Shown in pieces: positions 1-8,678 of a stretch of DNA of 64,000 nt (positions within the stretch are counted from its first letter, which is position 1; every line of letters starts with the position of its first letter). Below the pieces are notes generated by a model. That model was not told where the DNA came from. It did not search any database and saw only the letters and a list, made by a program, of their open reading frames with translations. The stretch lies in the NCBI RefSeq assembly GCF_900102425.1, contig NZ_FNBT01000002.1:62001-126000 (forward strand), written 5' to 3'. This stretch comes from Blastococcus aurantiacus. GTDB lineage: Bacteria > Actinomycetota > Actinomycetes > Mycobacteriales > Geodermatophilaceae. The position numbers and the translations under genes are program-made.

Positions 1-107
1 TCACCCCAGACGCCGGGGCCGGGGAGCTGCATGGCGCCGTAGCCGAGCCTGTGCACGGGGAGGTCCCCGCCGATGGTGAAGGTGTCGCTGAGTTCTGCAG
101 TGGTCAT
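1..107 (-). CDS. Aldo/keto reductase, YdbC-like (partial, cut by window edge)
   Basis: Only the first 35 codons are present; the gene runs off the left edge. The ATG at 107 opens a reading frame whose N-terminus contains [16 protein letters not shown]. This is the first beta-strand and loop of the YdbC branch of aldo/keto reductases (NADPH-dependent pyridoxal-type reductases). A complete homologue in this window at 33099 has the same signature, [12 protein letters not shown]. Family membership is solid from this motif. Substrate cannot be inferred and the catalytic residues lie outside the window. Confidence 0.75.
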   Translation of the reverse strand, partial: MTTAELSDTFTIGGDLPVHRLGYGAMQLPGPGVWG

Positions 108-157
108 GCCACCGGCCAGCACGCGCGGGCGGGCAGGTGTTCCCGGCACCGTGGACC

Positions 158-772
158 ATGGTCGGCGTGGGCGCAGTCGAGGGTGGCCGGGTCGGGGAGA
201 TCGTGGTGCTGCGGCACGGGCAGACGGAATGGAGCAAGGGCGGGCGGCACACCGGCCTGACCGACCTCGCGCTGCTGCCCGAGGGCGAGGAGCAGGCGCG
301 GGCCCTGCGCCCGAAGCTCGGCTCTCGGGGGTTCGCCGAGGTGTGGGTCAGCCCCCTGCAGCGGGCCGGCCGCACCGCCGAGCTCGCGGGTCTGGCCCCC
401 ACCGGCGCCGATCCCGACCTGGTGGAGCTGGACTACGGCGGCTACGAGGGCCGGACGACGGCGGAGATCAGCGCGGAGCTCGGGCGCGAGTGGTCGATCT
501 GGGCCGACAGCACCGTGCCCGGTGAGACCCCGGGCGAGTCGCTGGACCAGGTGGCCGAGCGGGTGGACCGGGTGCTCGACCGGGCGCGGGCCCGGCTGTC
601 CGACGGGGACGTCGCACTCGTCGCCCACGGGCACGTGCTGCGGGTGCTCACCGCGCGGTGGCTCGGGCTTCCCCCGCAGGCCGGCGCCCTGTTCGCGCTG
701 CCGGCGGCGGCCTACGGCGTCCTCGGGCACGAGCACTCCCGGCCGGTGCTGACCGGCTGGGCGCTGACCTGA
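158..772 (+). CDS. Histidine phosphatase family protein (phosphoglycerate-mutase-like)
   Basis: The product (204 aa from the ATG at 158) belongs to the two-histidine phosphatase superfamily, which hydrolyses phosphomonoesters through a phospho-His intermediate. The RHGQTEW motif near the N-terminus carries the nucleophilic His. The second catalytic His lies in [10 protein letters not shown] near residue 155, and the acid Glu is in the ELDYGGYEG region. Length is typical of the small cytosolic GpmB/CobC-like members. A GTG at 137 would add seven residues, but the ATG is closer to the first beta-strand. It stands alone and converges on the EAL gene. Substrate is unknown. Confidence 0.85.
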   Translation: MVGVGAVEGGRVGEIVVLRHGQTEWSKGGRHTGLTDLALLPEGEEQARALRPKLGSRGFAEVWVSPLQRAGRTAELAGLAPTGADPDLVELDYGGYEGRTTAEISAELGREWSIWADSTVPGETPGESLDQVAERVDRVLDRARARLSDGDVALVAHGHVLRVLTARWLGLPPQAGALFALPAAAYGVLGHEHSRPVLTGWALT

Positions 773-781
773 GACGGCGGC

Positions 782-1915
782 TCAGCGGGAGCGGGTGACC
801 CCGACCGCCTGGAAGCCGCCGTCCTGTCGCTCGACCGGCCGCGCGGGCCGGACCGGCCGGCCGAAGAGCCACCCCTGGCCCAGGTCGGCACCGAGGGTGG
901 CGACCTCCTCGGCCAGCTGCTCGGTCTCGATGCCCTCGGCGACGACGACGGCGCCGAGCTGGTGTGCCAGGTCGGTGACCGCCTTGAGCACCGTGCGGGC
1001 ACCCTCGTCGGGCAGGCCCTGCACGAGCCCCTTGTCCAGCTTGACCACCTCGGGCCGGACGGCGGCCAGCAGCGACAGGCTCGAGTAGCCCGAGCCGACG
1101 TCGTCGAGGGCGACGCGCCAGCCCAGCGACCGGTAGTGCTCGAGGACGGTGACCAGGTGCCCGCGGTCGGCGATGGCGTGGGACTCGACGACCTCGAAGA
1201 CGAACTGGTGCGGCGCCAGGCCGGAGGCGTGGGCTGCCTGCTCGGTGCTGGCCAGGCACACCTGGGCGCGGTAGATCGACGTCGGGTTGAAGTTGATGAA
1301 CAGGTCGTGGTCGCCGATCCAGGACAGCGCGCCCTCGATCGCCGACTCCCGGCCGATGCGGTCCAGCCGCGCCAGCCAGCCGGCGGACTCGGCCACGAAG
1401 AACAGGTCGCCGCCACCCACCTCGCGGCCGTCGACGAGGCCGCGCAGCAGGGCCTCGTGAGCGACGACGGAGCGGTCCGACAGGCGGACGATCGGCTGGT
1501 AGGCCGACCAGAACTCGGCCTCGGCCAGGACGCCGACCTCGACGGTCACGCCGCGCCGGGCCAGCTCGACGGCGAGGCTGGGTGCGGTCAGCAGGCGGGC
1601 GGTCCGCGCGGTGCCGTCCGTCGGCGGATCGGTGGCCACGCGCACCGCCTCGAGCTCGGCGGCCGTCAGCTCCCGGGCGAGCCGCTGGAAGAGCCGGTCG
1701 ATCCCTCGGCCGCCCCGGGGGTCGAGCACGTCGACCAGGTGCGGCGAGCTGCTCACGTCGAGGTCCAGGGCAGCCGCGGTGCGCGCGACCGTCGGGAGGA
1801 CGTGACCGATGGAGGTGGCGAGCAGCACGCGGGTCGCCGCGCCCGGCACGTCCCAGTGCTCGCGGCAGCTGCACCCGATCCCGCAGATCGTTCCCACGCC
1901 AGCAGGATGAACCAC
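782..1915 (-). CDS. EAL-domain cyclic-di-GMP phosphodiesterase
   Basis: This is a stand-alone EAL protein that should hydrolyse c-di-GMP to pGpG. All usual catalytic and metal positions are visible: the EALLRG signature, the Asn in FINFNP, Glu in VVESH, the DDVGSGYSS pair, the Lys in VVKLDKG, and Glu in VVAEGIET. No GGDEF domain is present. The first ~100 residues are not a domain I recognise and begin with a Cys cluster (CGIGCSC). Start choice is uncertain: a GTG at 1915 is used because a longer frame to 1987 would run into the divergent tetR promoter, and a GTG at 1897 is also possible. Confidence 0.85.
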   Translation of the reverse strand: MVHPAGVGTICGIGCSCREHWDVPGAATRVLLATSIGHVLPTVARTAAALDLDVSSSPHLVDVLDPRGGRGIDRLFQRLARELTAAELEAVRVATDPPTDGTARTARLLTAPSLAVELARRGVTVEVGVLAEAEFWSAYQPIVRLSDRSVVAHEALLRGLVDGREVGGGDLFFVAESAGWLARLDRIGRESAIEGALSWIGDHDLFINFNPTSIYRAQVCLASTEQAAHASGLAPHQFVFEVVESHAIADRGHLVTVLEHYRSLGWRVALDDVGSGYSSLSLLAAVRPEVVKLDKGLVQGLPDEGARTVLKAVTDLAHQLGAVVVAEGIETEQLAEEVATLGADLGQGWLFGRPVRPARPVERQDGGFQAVGVTRSR

Positions 1916-2005
1916 ACCGGGCCATACCGCACGAGGCGCGCGCGGCGCGTCCGCCGAGCCCGACCGGGTGACCGCCGGCGGACTCACAGGCGATCTTGTC
2001 GAGTT

Positions 2006-2023
2006 ACGAGACTTGAGTCCCTT
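2006..2023. promoter_or_regulatory. Candidate TetR operator
   Basis: An imperfect palindrome centred on GACTTGAGTC (2010-2019) lies 15 bp before the tetR start and faces the divergent EAL gene. TetR-family regulators commonly bind such sites and repress themselves and a divergent neighbour. The binding assignment is inference from position and symmetry. An AAGG Shine-Dalgarno at 2024-2027 follows directly. Confidence 0.4.
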
Positions 2024-2034
2024 AAGGTCGAGAC

Positions 2035-2655
2035 ATGCCCGTTCTCTCCGATCCCGACGTCCGCCCGAGTCGCGGGGGCCGGCCGCGCGACCCCAGCCGG
2101 GACGGCGTCATCCGTGCCGCGATCCTGCGGCTGCTCGGCGAGGTCGGCTACGGCGCGCTGACCATGGACGCCGTGGCCAGCGAAGCCGGGGTGGGCAAGG
2201 CGACGATCTACCGCCGGTGGCGCACCAAGGAGGAGCTGGTCGTCGACACCGTCGCTGAGCTGAACTCCGTGCAGGCCGAGCTCCGCGACACCGGCTCCAT
2301 CCAGGGCGATCTGCGCGCACTCCTCGGCGCGATGGTGGGCATGGTCAACAGCCCGGCCGGGGCGGCGACGCAGGCCCTGCTGTCCTCCATGCAGCACCAG
2401 CCGGCGTTGGCCCAGGCGTTCCGCGAGGGTCCGATGGCAGTGTGGCGGAGCGCGTTCGACCAGGTCTGGGAACGCGGCGAGCAGCGCGGAGAGATCGACC
2501 CCGGTTTGTCCGGGTCCCTGATCGCCGAGGCGATCGGCGCCCCGCTCGTGCAGCGCTGGCTGGTCAACGGGCAGCCGGTCGACGAGGCATTCGCGGACGC
2601 CGTGGTCGACCAGGTGGCGCTCCCGCTGTTGCGGGCGAACGGCGCGAAGCTCTAG
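2035..2655 (+). CDS. TetR/AcrR family transcriptional regulator
   Basis: 206 aa. The N-terminal helix-turn-helix spans about residues 22-66, with the typical signature ALTMDAVASEAGVGKATIYRRW followed by KEELVVD. The C-terminal half is a TetR_C-type ligand/dimer domain (PLVQRWLVNGQPVDE), as in many actinobacterial drug-efflux or catabolic repressors. The start is supported by AAGG at a 7-nt spacing. No obvious pump or enzyme is co-oriented with it. The divergent EAL gene and itself are the likely targets. The ligand is unknown. Confidence 0.9.
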   Translation: MPVLSDPDVRPSRGGRPRDPSRDGVIRAAILRLLGEVGYGALTMDAVASEAGVGKATIYRRWRTKEELVVDTVAELNSVQAELRDTGSIQGDLRALLGAMVGMVNSPAGAATQALLSSMQHQPALAQAFREGPMAVWRSAFDQVWERGEQRGEIDPGLSGSLIAEAIGAPLVQRWLVNGQPVDEAFADAVVDQVALPLLRANGAKL

Positions 2656-2680
2656 GTCCGGGCCGGCGCCCGGCCCCGGC

Positions 2681-3175
2681 TCACCAGCCGAGCGTGCCGG
2701 GCGCGCCCTTGAACGGTCCGACGACGTCGTCGGTGATCCAGCCGCCGTAGAAGTTCCCCGGCTGCGGGCGGACGACCTCGCCGTCCACCGTGACGCGGTC
2801 CACCCGGCCGGGGTAGAAGGCGACCGCGCCGGCGAGGTGCTCGAAGCCCGGGGTCGGCTGCTCGTAGGACCAGCCGGCCGCCGGCACCCGCCGGTCGCCG
2901 ACGACGACGTCCCAGTAGGTCGCCTGGCCCTTCCACTCGCACCACGACCCGCCCGACGCGCGCTCCAGCAGCCCGTCGGCGAGGTCCTCGCGTGGCACGT
3001 AGTAGGTCGGCGGGTGGCTGGTCTCGCAGACCCGGATCGCCCGGGGGGTGTCGCCCAGCACCTGCCCGGCGACCTCCAGCACGACGTGCCGCGGCGTCAC
3101 CAGGGCAGACGGCGGGCGCGGGTAGTCCCAGACGGACTCCTGGCCCGGTCCGACGGGATCGCGGCGGACGGGCAC
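2681..3175 (-). CDS. DUF427 domain protein
   Basis: 164 aa from a GTG at 3175. The sequence carries the DUF427 hallmark: ETSHPPTYYVPREDL followed by WCEWKGQATYWDV and a C-terminal FYPGRVDRVTVDGE. DUF427 proteins are small beta-rich cytosolic proteins of unknown biochemical role, common in actinobacteria. The GTG start puts the gene 4 bp after the DUF3618 stop at 3180, so the two are probably co-transcribed. A longer frame to 3241 would begin inside the upstream gene and is disfavoured. Confidence 0.85.
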   Translation of the reverse strand: MPVRRDPVGPGQESVWDYPRPPSALVTPRHVVLEVAGQVLGDTPRAIRVCETSHPPTYYVPREDLADGLLERASGGSWCEWKGQATYWDVVVGDRRVPAAGWSYEQPTPGFEHLAGAVAFYPGRVDRVTVDGEVVRPQPGNFYGGWITDDVVGPFKGAPGTLGW

Positions 3176-3179
3176 CCGG

Positions 3180-3410
3180 TCAGTCGTTGCGGTGCCGGAC
3201 CCGCTGGACGACGACGAAGGTGACGAGCAGGCCCACGGCACCGGCGGCAGCCATCCCCGCGGGCGTCTGCAGCCAGCGCACGACGGCGTCCTGACCCTTG
3301 GCGCGCAGGCGCGTCGGGCTCGTCCGGTAGGTCAGCTGGTCCAGCGTGGCGGCCAGCGACTCGCGGGCGGCGTCGATCTCCAGCTGGATCTGTCGGGGGT
3401 CGCGAGGCAC
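3180..3410 (-). CDS. DUF3618 small membrane protein
   Basis: 76 aa. Residues 5-45 match the DUF3618 signature: RQIQLEIDAARESLAATLDQLTYRTSP followed by a basic segment. A single transmembrane helix (about residues 51-70, AAAGAVGLLVTFVVVQ) and a short basic tail follow. DUF3618 proteins are actinobacterial membrane-associated proteins, often in envelope or stress clusters. A longer relative in this window at 44750 has the same N-terminal motif. Function is unknown. Confidence 0.85.
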   Translation of the reverse strand: MPRDPRQIQLEIDAARESLAATLDQLTYRTSPTRLRAKGQDAVVRWLQTPAGMAAAGAVGLLVTFVVVQRVRHRND

Positions 3411-3496
3411 CCCGACAGCCTGCCAGACGTCGCCGGAGTCAGCCCCTCCACCGTCCGACCTCCACCCCGGTGGGTGCTCCTAGACTCCGGTGCCAC

Positions 3497-3577
3497 GCGG
3501 GAGTGGTGTAACGGCAGCCACGCCAGACTTAGGATCTGGTGCCTTCGGGCGTGGGGGTTCGACTCCCCCCTCCCGCA
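3497..3577 (+). tRNA. tRNA-Leu (anticodon UAG)
   Basis: An 81-nt cloverleaf can be folded by eye. The acceptor stem is GCGGGAG (3497-3503) paired with CTCCCGC (3570-3576), followed by discriminator A. The anticodon arm is CCAGA-CTTAGGA-TCTGG, giving anticodon TAG. A long variable arm (TGCC...GGCG), typical of class II tRNAs, precedes the T arm GGGGG-TTCGACT-CCCCC. The 3' CCA is not encoded, as is usual in actinobacteria. It reads CUA codons, which are rare in this genome. Confidence 0.95.
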
Positions 3578-3649
3578 CTCGCCGGCGCCTGTTCTCCGAC
3601 GGCGCGGCGGAGGGTTGTGGCGGCCGCCGGCTGGGTGCAGCCTGCCCGC

Positions 3650-4261
3650 ATGGGCGCCTACAGCGAGCACCTCCGGCCGCGCCTGCACACCTTCGCGCTG
3701 AAGGAGAAGCTCACCGGTGAGGTCCGCGGCCGGGTCTGCGCCGGGCTGTCGGGCGACGTCCTGGAGATCGGCATCGGGTCCGCGCTGAACCAGCCGCACC
3801 TGCCGCCGGCGGTCGCCGGCGTGTGGGCCGTCGAGCCGTCGGCGACCGCCATCCGGCTCGGGGCCGAGCGCCGGGCGGCGTCCGCGATCCCGGTCGTCAT
3901 CGCCGGGGACGACGCGCAGTCGCTGCCCTTCCCCGACGACCGGTTCGACGCAGCGCTGTGCACCTGGGTCCTGTGCGGGATCCCGGACCCCGGCAGGGCG
4001 CTGGCCGAGATCGCCCGAGTGCTGAGGCCCGGCGGCACGCTGCACTTCGTGGAGCACGGACTGGCGCCCGACCCCAGGACGGTGACGTGGCAGCGACGCG
4101 GCAACCGGATCAACCGGGCGATCGCCGGCTGCGTGCTCGACAACGACGTCGCGTCGCTGCTGGACGCGTCGCCGCTCACGGTCACGCGGATGTCGACCTT
4201 CTACGAGAAGGGCGCACCCAAGCCGGCGGGGTACATGTACGAGGGCAGCGCGGTCGCCTGA
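3650..4261 (+). CDS. Class I SAM-dependent methyltransferase
   Basis: 203 aa. SAM motif I is VLEIGIGSALNQ near residue 37. Motif II/III follow with DDRFDAALCTWVLCGIPD, and the post-motif is ALAEIARVLRPGGTLHFVEHG. This pattern is typical of Methyltransf_11 proteins related to UbiE and arsenite/phospholipid methyltransferases. The ATG at 3650 directly precedes the conserved helix (YSEHLRPRL). Substrate is unknown. It lies 73 bp after the tRNA and converges with the RibD-like gene. Confidence 0.85.
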   Translation: MGAYSEHLRPRLHTFALKEKLTGEVRGRVCAGLSGDVLEIGIGSALNQPHLPPAVAGVWAVEPSATAIRLGAERRAASAIPVVIAGDDAQSLPFPDDRFDAALCTWVLCGIPDPGRALAEIARVLRPGGTLHFVEHGLAPDPRTVTWQRRGNRINRAIAGCVLDNDVASLLDASPLTVTRMSTFYEKGAPKPAGYMYEGSAVA

Positions 4262-4274
4262 CCGTCGTCCGAGA

Positions 4275-4922
4275 TCACGCGCCGCCGTCCACGCCCCGGT
4301 CCGGTTGGCTCATGTCCCCGGTGCCCGGCGTGCCCTCGGCCAGCCCGTAGCGCAGGTAGACCGTGCCCTTCCCGCCGGCCGCGGGCGGTTCGAGCAGCGT
4401 GAGGTTGGTCGGCACCTCGCCGCCGGCGAAGACCTTCTTGCCGACGCCCAGCACGACCGGGTGCAGCCACAGGTCGAGCCGGTCGAACAGCTTCTCGCGC
4501 AGCAGGGTCTGCACCAGGTCCAGGCTCCCGACGACCTTGATGTCCTCGTGCCGCTCGCGGATCTCGCGCACCGCGGCAGGCAGGTCCGGGCCGAGCTGGG
4601 TGGATCCCGCCCAGGAGAGGTCGGGCGTCCCACGCGAGGCGACGTACTTGGGGATCGAGTTGAACAGCTGGGCGATGCCGTCGTCCTGGCCGCCCCCCTG
4701 GTGCGGCCAGTGGGCGGCGAAGATGTCGTAGGTCCGCCGGCCGAGCAGCAGCGCGTCGGTGCCCTCGTACGCCTCACCGATCTGCGCCCCGGAGACCTCG
4801 TCCATCAGGGGCGCCTGCCAGCCACCGAACGGGAAGCCGCCCTCCGGGTCCTCCTCGGGGCCGCCGGGCGCCTGCCCGACGAGGTCGAGGGTCGCGAACA
4901 TCTCGATGTGGATGAGGCCCAT
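4275..4922 (-). CDS. RibD C-terminal / dihydrofolate-reductase-like protein
   Basis: 215 aa. The protein starts MGLIHIEMFATLDLVGQ and contains LLLGRRTYDIFAAHWP and IKVVGSLDLVQTLLREKLFDRLDLWLHPVVLGVGKKVF. These are the core motifs of the RibD_C/DHFR-fold family found as stand-alone pyrimidine-reductase-like proteins in actinobacteria. They bind NADPH, but most are not riboflavin enzymes and their substrates are unknown. The start is supported by GGAG eight bases upstream. A frame extended to 5117 would overlap the VanZ gene. Confidence 0.85.
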   Translation of the reverse strand: MGLIHIEMFATLDLVGQAPGGPEEDPEGGFPFGGWQAPLMDEVSGAQIGEAYEGTDALLLGRRTYDIFAAHWPHQGGGQDDGIAQLFNSIPKYVASRGTPDLSWAGSTQLGPDLPAAVREIRERHEDIKVVGSLDLVQTLLREKLFDRLDLWLHPVVLGVGKKVFAGGEVPTNLTLLEPPAAGGKGTVYLRYGLAEGTPGTGDMSQPDRGVDGGA

Positions 4923-5030
4923 GGCGAGCTCCTGCAGGTCGGTTCCGTGGCGGTCGCGGGGTAGACCGGCGCCCGGGCGCGAACTCATTGCCCCGGGGGC
5001 TCGCCGGCGTCCACCTAGGGTCGACGGGCG

Positions 5031-5570
5031 ATGATCACCGACTTCCTGCTGGACCACTCGGCGCTCGTCCCGGGGGCACTGGGACTCGCCGCGCTGGTCT
5101 GCGCCCTCGTCGGCCACGCCGTACTGCGGGTCGCCCGCCCGGGCTCCCCGGTGATCCCCGCACTCGCCGTCGTCGCCGCCGTCGGCGTCCTGGTCCTGAC
5201 GATGCCACCGACGGGACGCGGCGCCTCGATCCGCGGCTGCACCGTGCAGTTCGCCTGGCCCGGCCCGGGCAGCGTGGAGCTCCTGGCCAACGTCGCACTG
5301 CTGATGCCCGTCGTCGTCTTCGCGACGCTGGCCACCCGCCGCCCGTGGGCGGTGCTCGGAGCCGGCTCCGGGGCGTCCGCCGCGATCGAGGCCGTGCAGG
5401 CCCTGGTGCCGGCGATCGGTCGCGCCTGCGACACCAACGACTGGGCGATGAACACGCTCGGGGTGGTGGTCGCCACCGGGATCGCCGGGGCGACCCTCGC
5501 TCTCGCCGACCGAGCAGCGGCGCGACGGGGCGACGGAACCGCCCGGACTCCGATCGGCACCGCGCGCTGA
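5031..5570 (+). CDS. VanZ-like family membrane protein
   Basis: 179 aa with four to five hydrophobic segments. The VanZ-like signature is seen in ELLANVALLMPVVVFATL followed by SAAIEAVQALVPAIGRACDTNDWAMNTLGVVVA. VanZ relatives are small envelope proteins; the founding member gives low-level teicoplanin resistance, and most homologues have no known role. It lies alone between two minus-strand genes. The family call is good, but resistance should not be assumed. Confidence 0.8.
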   Translation: MITDFLLDHSALVPGALGLAALVCALVGHAVLRVARPGSPVIPALAVVAAVGVLVLTMPPTGRGASIRGCTVQFAWPGPGSVELLANVALLMPVVVFATLATRRPWAVLGAGSGASAAIEAVQALVPAIGRACDTNDWAMNTLGVVVATGIAGATLALADRAAARRGDGTARTPIGTAR

Positions 5571-5579
5571 GCCCCGGGG

Positions 5580-6497
5580 TCAGAGCTCGACGCGGAGGTC
5601 CAGCTCGGCCGACGGGGTCTCCGGGTCGTCGTCGTCCACCACTGCCAGCAGGTGCACCGTGCCGCCCTCGACCGCACGCAGCGCCAGCCCCTCCACCTTG
5701 TGCACGTGGCCGTCGATCTCGGGCAGCGGCTCGACGGCGACGACGGTCCCGTCGTCGACCAGCGCGAGCGCGATGGCGACGACCGGGCCGTCGTCGACGG
5801 CGTTGGGGGTGTCCTCCGCGGCGGCGCTGAGCAGCATGCGGCCGTCCGGCAGCGCGACGGCGTCGGTCACCGCCAGGCCGACTCCCTCGATCTCGCCGAG
5901 GTCGTAGCGCAGCGGACGGCCGACTCGCACCTCCGCCGCGGCGGCCCGGCCGAGCACCGCCGCGACCAGCGCCTCGAGCGACAGCTCCACGCTGGCCGAG
6001 GCGATGCCGGCGTGCAGGTTGCCCCGCTGGAACCAGCGCACGCGGTCCTCGTGGCGGGCCGCCCCCTCGAGGTTGAGCTGGTCCACGGGGACGTCCAGCA
6101 GCGCGGCGGCGTGCTCGTAGAGGGGTGCCAGGTTGGCAGCGGTGGCCACCGGCTCGCCGTCCACCAGGCGCACCAGGACGCCGCGCATGCGGCGCGGCGA
6201 GGACCCGGAGCCCAGCAGCAGCACCGCCGGCTCGCCGTCCACCACGGCCGGGCACGCCACCTCGAGGTCGGGCTTGAGGCGCTTGGTGCCGGCGGCCTCG
6301 GAGAACCGGTCCAGCCCGTCGACCGGAGGCAGCAGCCGCACCGGCGTCACCGAGCCGGACCGGCGCCAGGCGGCGAGCGTGGCGTCGTCCTGCGCGATCA
6401 GCCACCCGTCGCCCAGCGGCGCGATGGCCGAGGCCGCGGTCACCGGTGCGCCGTCGTCGAAGTGCAGCCGGCGGCCCCCGTCCACGAACACCCGCAT
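5580..6497 (-). CDS. Conserved hypothetical protein, repetitive beta-strand type
   Basis: 305 aa from the ATG at 6497. I do not recognise a characterised family. The sequence is soluble and has no signal peptide. It alternates short strands with Gly-Asp turns (VDGGRRLHF, GDGWLIAQDD, GGTVHLLAVVDDDD), suggesting a beta-propeller or strand-rich sensor. It resembles uncharacterised actinobacterial families in which a single-copy protein begins MRVFVDGGRRL. It faces VanZ with a 9-bp gap. Function unknown. Confidence 0.7.
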   Translation of the reverse strand: MRVFVDGGRRLHFDDGAPVTAASAIAPLGDGWLIAQDDATLAAWRRSGSVTPVRLLPPVDGLDRFSEAAGTKRLKPDLEVACPAVVDGEPAVLLLGSGSSPRRMRGVLVRLVDGEPVATAANLAPLYEHAAALLDVPVDQLNLEGAARHEDRVRWFQRGNLHAGIASASVELSLEALVAAVLGRAAAAEVRVGRPLRYDLGEIEGVGLAVTDAVALPDGRMLLSAAAEDTPNAVDDGPVVAIALALVDDGTVVAVEPLPEIDGHVHKVEGLALRAVEGGTVHLLAVVDDDDPETPSAELDLRVEL

Positions 6498-6613
6498 GCC
6501 CCCACTGTGCCGGGCGCGCCGCTCCCCTGCCCCTCGGACCGGGCTCACCCGTCGGGGTGAGGACGGCGCGGCGCCCGCTCCGGCGCGGCGCCGGGCACGC
6601 CGAACGACCGGGT

Positions 6614-6796
6614 ATGAGCAACGCCGCCACCATCGCCGGACGCCACCGCGCCCCGGAAGACGTCGTCGAGACGATCGCCTCCCTGGCCGACGTCGACCGC
6701 CCCGGCCGGCACGCGGAGCCGGGCGACGACCTGCCGATCTACGAGTCCCTGCGCGCCGAACTGGCCGCGGTGGACTGGTTCAGCCTCGGCCGCTGA
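6614..6796 (+). CDS. Small conserved-type hypothetical protein (60 aa)
   Basis: 60 aa from the ATG at 6614. The sequence is acidic and amphipathic (EDVVETIASLADVDRPGRHAEPGDDLPIYESLRAELAAVDWFSLGR). Codon use has the strong third-position GC of its neighbours, which supports real coding. There is no signal peptide or membrane helix. It ends 3 bp before the rdgB stop on the other strand. No family recognised. Confidence 0.6.
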   Translation: MSNAATIAGRHRAPEDVVETIASLADVDRPGRHAEPGDDLPIYESLRAELAAVDWFSLGR

Positions 6797-6799
6797 CCC

Positions 6800-7411
6800 T
6801 CAGGGCGCGCCGAGCAGCTCGGCGATGACCGGCACCAGGGCGGCGAACGCCTGCCCGCGGTGGCTGCGCGCGTCCTTCTCCCCCGGCGACAGCTGCGCCG
6901 AGGTGACCTCGAGGCCCTCGGGCACGAAGACCGGGTCGTAGCCGAACCCGTTGTCCCCCCGCTCCTCGCGGATCACGGTGCCCCGCCACTCCCTCTCGAT
7001 CACCCGCTCGGTGCCGCCGGGCAGCACCAGGGCCGCCGCGCACACGAACGCCGCGCCCCGCCGTCCGTCGGGCACGTCGGAGAGCTGCCCCAGGAGCAGG
7101 GCGGTGTTCGCCGCGTCGTCCCCGTGCCGGCCCGACCAGCGGGCCGAGAGGATGCCCGGCATGCCGTTGAGCGCGTCGACGGTGAGCCCCGAGTCGTCCG
7201 CGACGGCCGGCAGGCCGGTGTACCGCACCGCCTCGCGCGCCTTGAGCAGCGCGTTCTCGGTGAAGGTCGCGCCGGTCTCGGGCGCCTCCGGGTACTCCTC
7301 GACGTCCGAGAGCCCCACGACCTCCACACCGGGGACGGCGCTGGCCAGCAGCCGGCGCAGCTCGGTGAGCTTGCCCGCGTTGCGGGTGGCCAGCAGCAGC
7401 CGGGCGCTCAT
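6800..7411 (-). CDS. rdgB: XTP/dITP diphosphatase (HAM1/RdgB)
   Basis: 203 aa. It hydrolyses non-canonical purine triphosphates (ITP, dITP, XTP) to monophosphates, so they are not incorporated into nucleic acid. The N-terminal [18 protein letters not shown] is the family signature (TxNxxK). [26 protein letters not shown] holds the metal and base-recognition residues, and [11 protein letters not shown] and [11 protein letters not shown] complete the site. Its ATG overlaps the rph stop (ATGA), so the two are translationally coupled. The rph-rdgB pair is conserved across actinobacteria. Confidence 0.95.
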   Translation of the reverse strand: MSARLLLATRNAGKLTELRRLLASAVPGVEVVGLSDVEEYPEAPETGATFTENALLKAREAVRYTGLPAVADDSGLTVDALNGMPGILSARWSGRHGDDAANTALLLGQLSDVPDGRRGAAFVCAAALVLPGGTERVIEREWRGTVIREERGDNGFGYDPVFVPEGLEVTSAQLSPGEKDARSHRGQAFAALVPVIAELLGAP

Positions 7412-8148
7412 CGTGCGAGCGCGGCGGCCTGCAGGCGGGTCAGCTCGGCGCAGCCGGCCACGGCGAGGTCGAGCAGCGCGTCGAGGGTCGGCCGGTCGAA
7501 CACCGCCCCCTCCGCGGTGCCCTGCACCTCGACGAACCCGCCGTCGCCGGTGCACACCACGTTCATGTCGGTGCCGGCGCGGACGTCCTCCTCGTAGGCC
7601 AGGTCCAGCCGCGGCTCGCCGTCGATGACACCGACGCTGACGGCGGCGACCGACTGGACCAGCGGCTCCTTCTTGGCCAGCTTCTTGCGGTCACCGAGCC
7701 ACGAGACGGCGTCGGCCAGGGCCACGTAGGCGCCGGTGATCGCCGCGGTCCGCGTGCCCCCGTCGGCCTGGAGCACGTCGCAGTCGATGGCGATGCTGTT
7801 CTCCCCGAGGGCGCCGAGGTCGATCGAGGCGCGCAGCGAGCGGCCGATGAGCCGGCTGATCTCGTGGGTGCGGCCGCCGATCTTGCCCCTGACCGACTCG
7901 CGGTCGCTGCGGGTGTGGGTGGCGCGCGGCAGCATCGAGTACTCGGCGGTGACCCACCCGAGGCCCGAGCCCTTGCGCCAGCGCGGCACGCCCTCGGTCA
8001 CGCTCGCCGCGCACAGCACCCGGGTGCGGCCGAACTCCACCAGCACCGAGCCCTCGGCGTGGTCGAGCCAGTTGCGGGTGATGGTCACGGGGCGGAGCTG
8101 GTCGGCGGTACGGCCGTCGGCGCGCGGGGTGGAGGGAGGCTGGCTCAC
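7408..8148 (-). CDS. rph: Ribonuclease PH
   Basis: 246 aa from a GTG at 8148. This phosphorolytic 3' exoribonuclease trims tRNA precursors. Diagnostic stretches are [22 protein letters not shown] at the N-terminus, [17 protein letters not shown] with the phosphate/RNA-binding arginines, [16 protein letters not shown], and [17 protein letters not shown] with the catalytic acidic residues. Length matches the family. It is followed immediately by rdgB. In mycobacteria the gene before rph is the Rv1339 homologue; here that neighbour lies about 4.5 kb away. Confidence 0.95.
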   Translation of the reverse strand: MSQPPSTPRADGRTADQLRPVTITRNWLDHAEGSVLVEFGRTRVLCAASVTEGVPRWRKGSGLGWVTAEYSMLPRATHTRSDRESVRGKIGGRTHEISRLIGRSLRASIDLGALGENSIAIDCDVLQADGGTRTAAITGAYVALADAVSWLGDRKKLAKKEPLVQSVAAVSVGVIDGEPRLDLAYEEDVRAGTDMNVVCTGDGGFVEVQGTAEGAVFDRPTLDALLDLAVAGCAELTRLQAAALAR

Positions 8149-8214
8149 GGGAACCGACACTAGTGCGCGGCCGTCGCGCGGCGCCGGGCCCGTGGGTCGG
8201 CCAGGATCGCCGTC

Positions 8215-8619
8215 ATGAGATCGGAGCTGCGTGCCGTCCGCACCGGCGGCGTCCCCGTCGTCGTCGACCTGACCGACGAGTGCGCCGAGTTCGTCAGCAC
8301 CGAGGGCGACGGGCTGCTGCACGTCTTCGTGCCACACGCCACCGCCGGCATCGCGCTGGTCGAGACCGGTGCGGGCAGCGACGACGACCTGCTCGCCCAG
8401 CTCGACGTGCTGCTCCCCCGCGACGACCGCTGGCGGCACCGGCACGGCAGCCCCGGGCACGGCCGCGACCACGTGCTGCCGGCCTTCGTGCCGCCGCACG
8501 CCACCGTGCCCGTGCTGGAAGGCCGCATGCAGCTGGGCACCTGGCAGCGGATCTGCCTGGTCGACACCAACACCGACAACCACCAGCGGCACGTGCGCTT
8601 CTCCTTCCTGGCCGGCTGA
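8215..8619 (+). CDS. YjbQ family protein (UPF0047)
   Basis: 134 aa. The YjbQ fold is recognised from [19 protein letters not shown], the [26 protein letters not shown] stretch with its clustered His residues, and the C-terminal [12 protein letters not shown]. The family has weak thiamine-phosphate-synthase-like activity in some reports, but the physiological role is unsettled. The conserved His residues are retained. It is divergent from rph and precedes bcp by 59 bp. Confidence 0.85.
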   Translation: MRSELRAVRTGGVPVVVDLTDECAEFVSTEGDGLLHVFVPHATAGIALVETGAGSDDDLLAQLDVLLPRDDRWRHRHGSPGHGRDHVLPAFVPPHATVPVLEGRMQLGTWQRICLVDTNTDNHQRHVRFSFLAG

Positions 8620-8678
8620 CGGCACCAGGGGCACCGACCGGCTGCGTCCGCGTCCCCGGGAGGAGGCAGGATGCGGGC

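Noticed and set aside
5031-5570. VanZ-like gene as a glycopeptide-resistance determinant
   Set aside because: No vanA/H/X or regulator is near and the family is broad; resistance is not supported.
6609-6615. GGGTAT as a stress promoter -10 for the 60-aa protein
   Set aside because: It overlaps the start codon and has no GTTT element upstream, so transcription would begin inside the gene.
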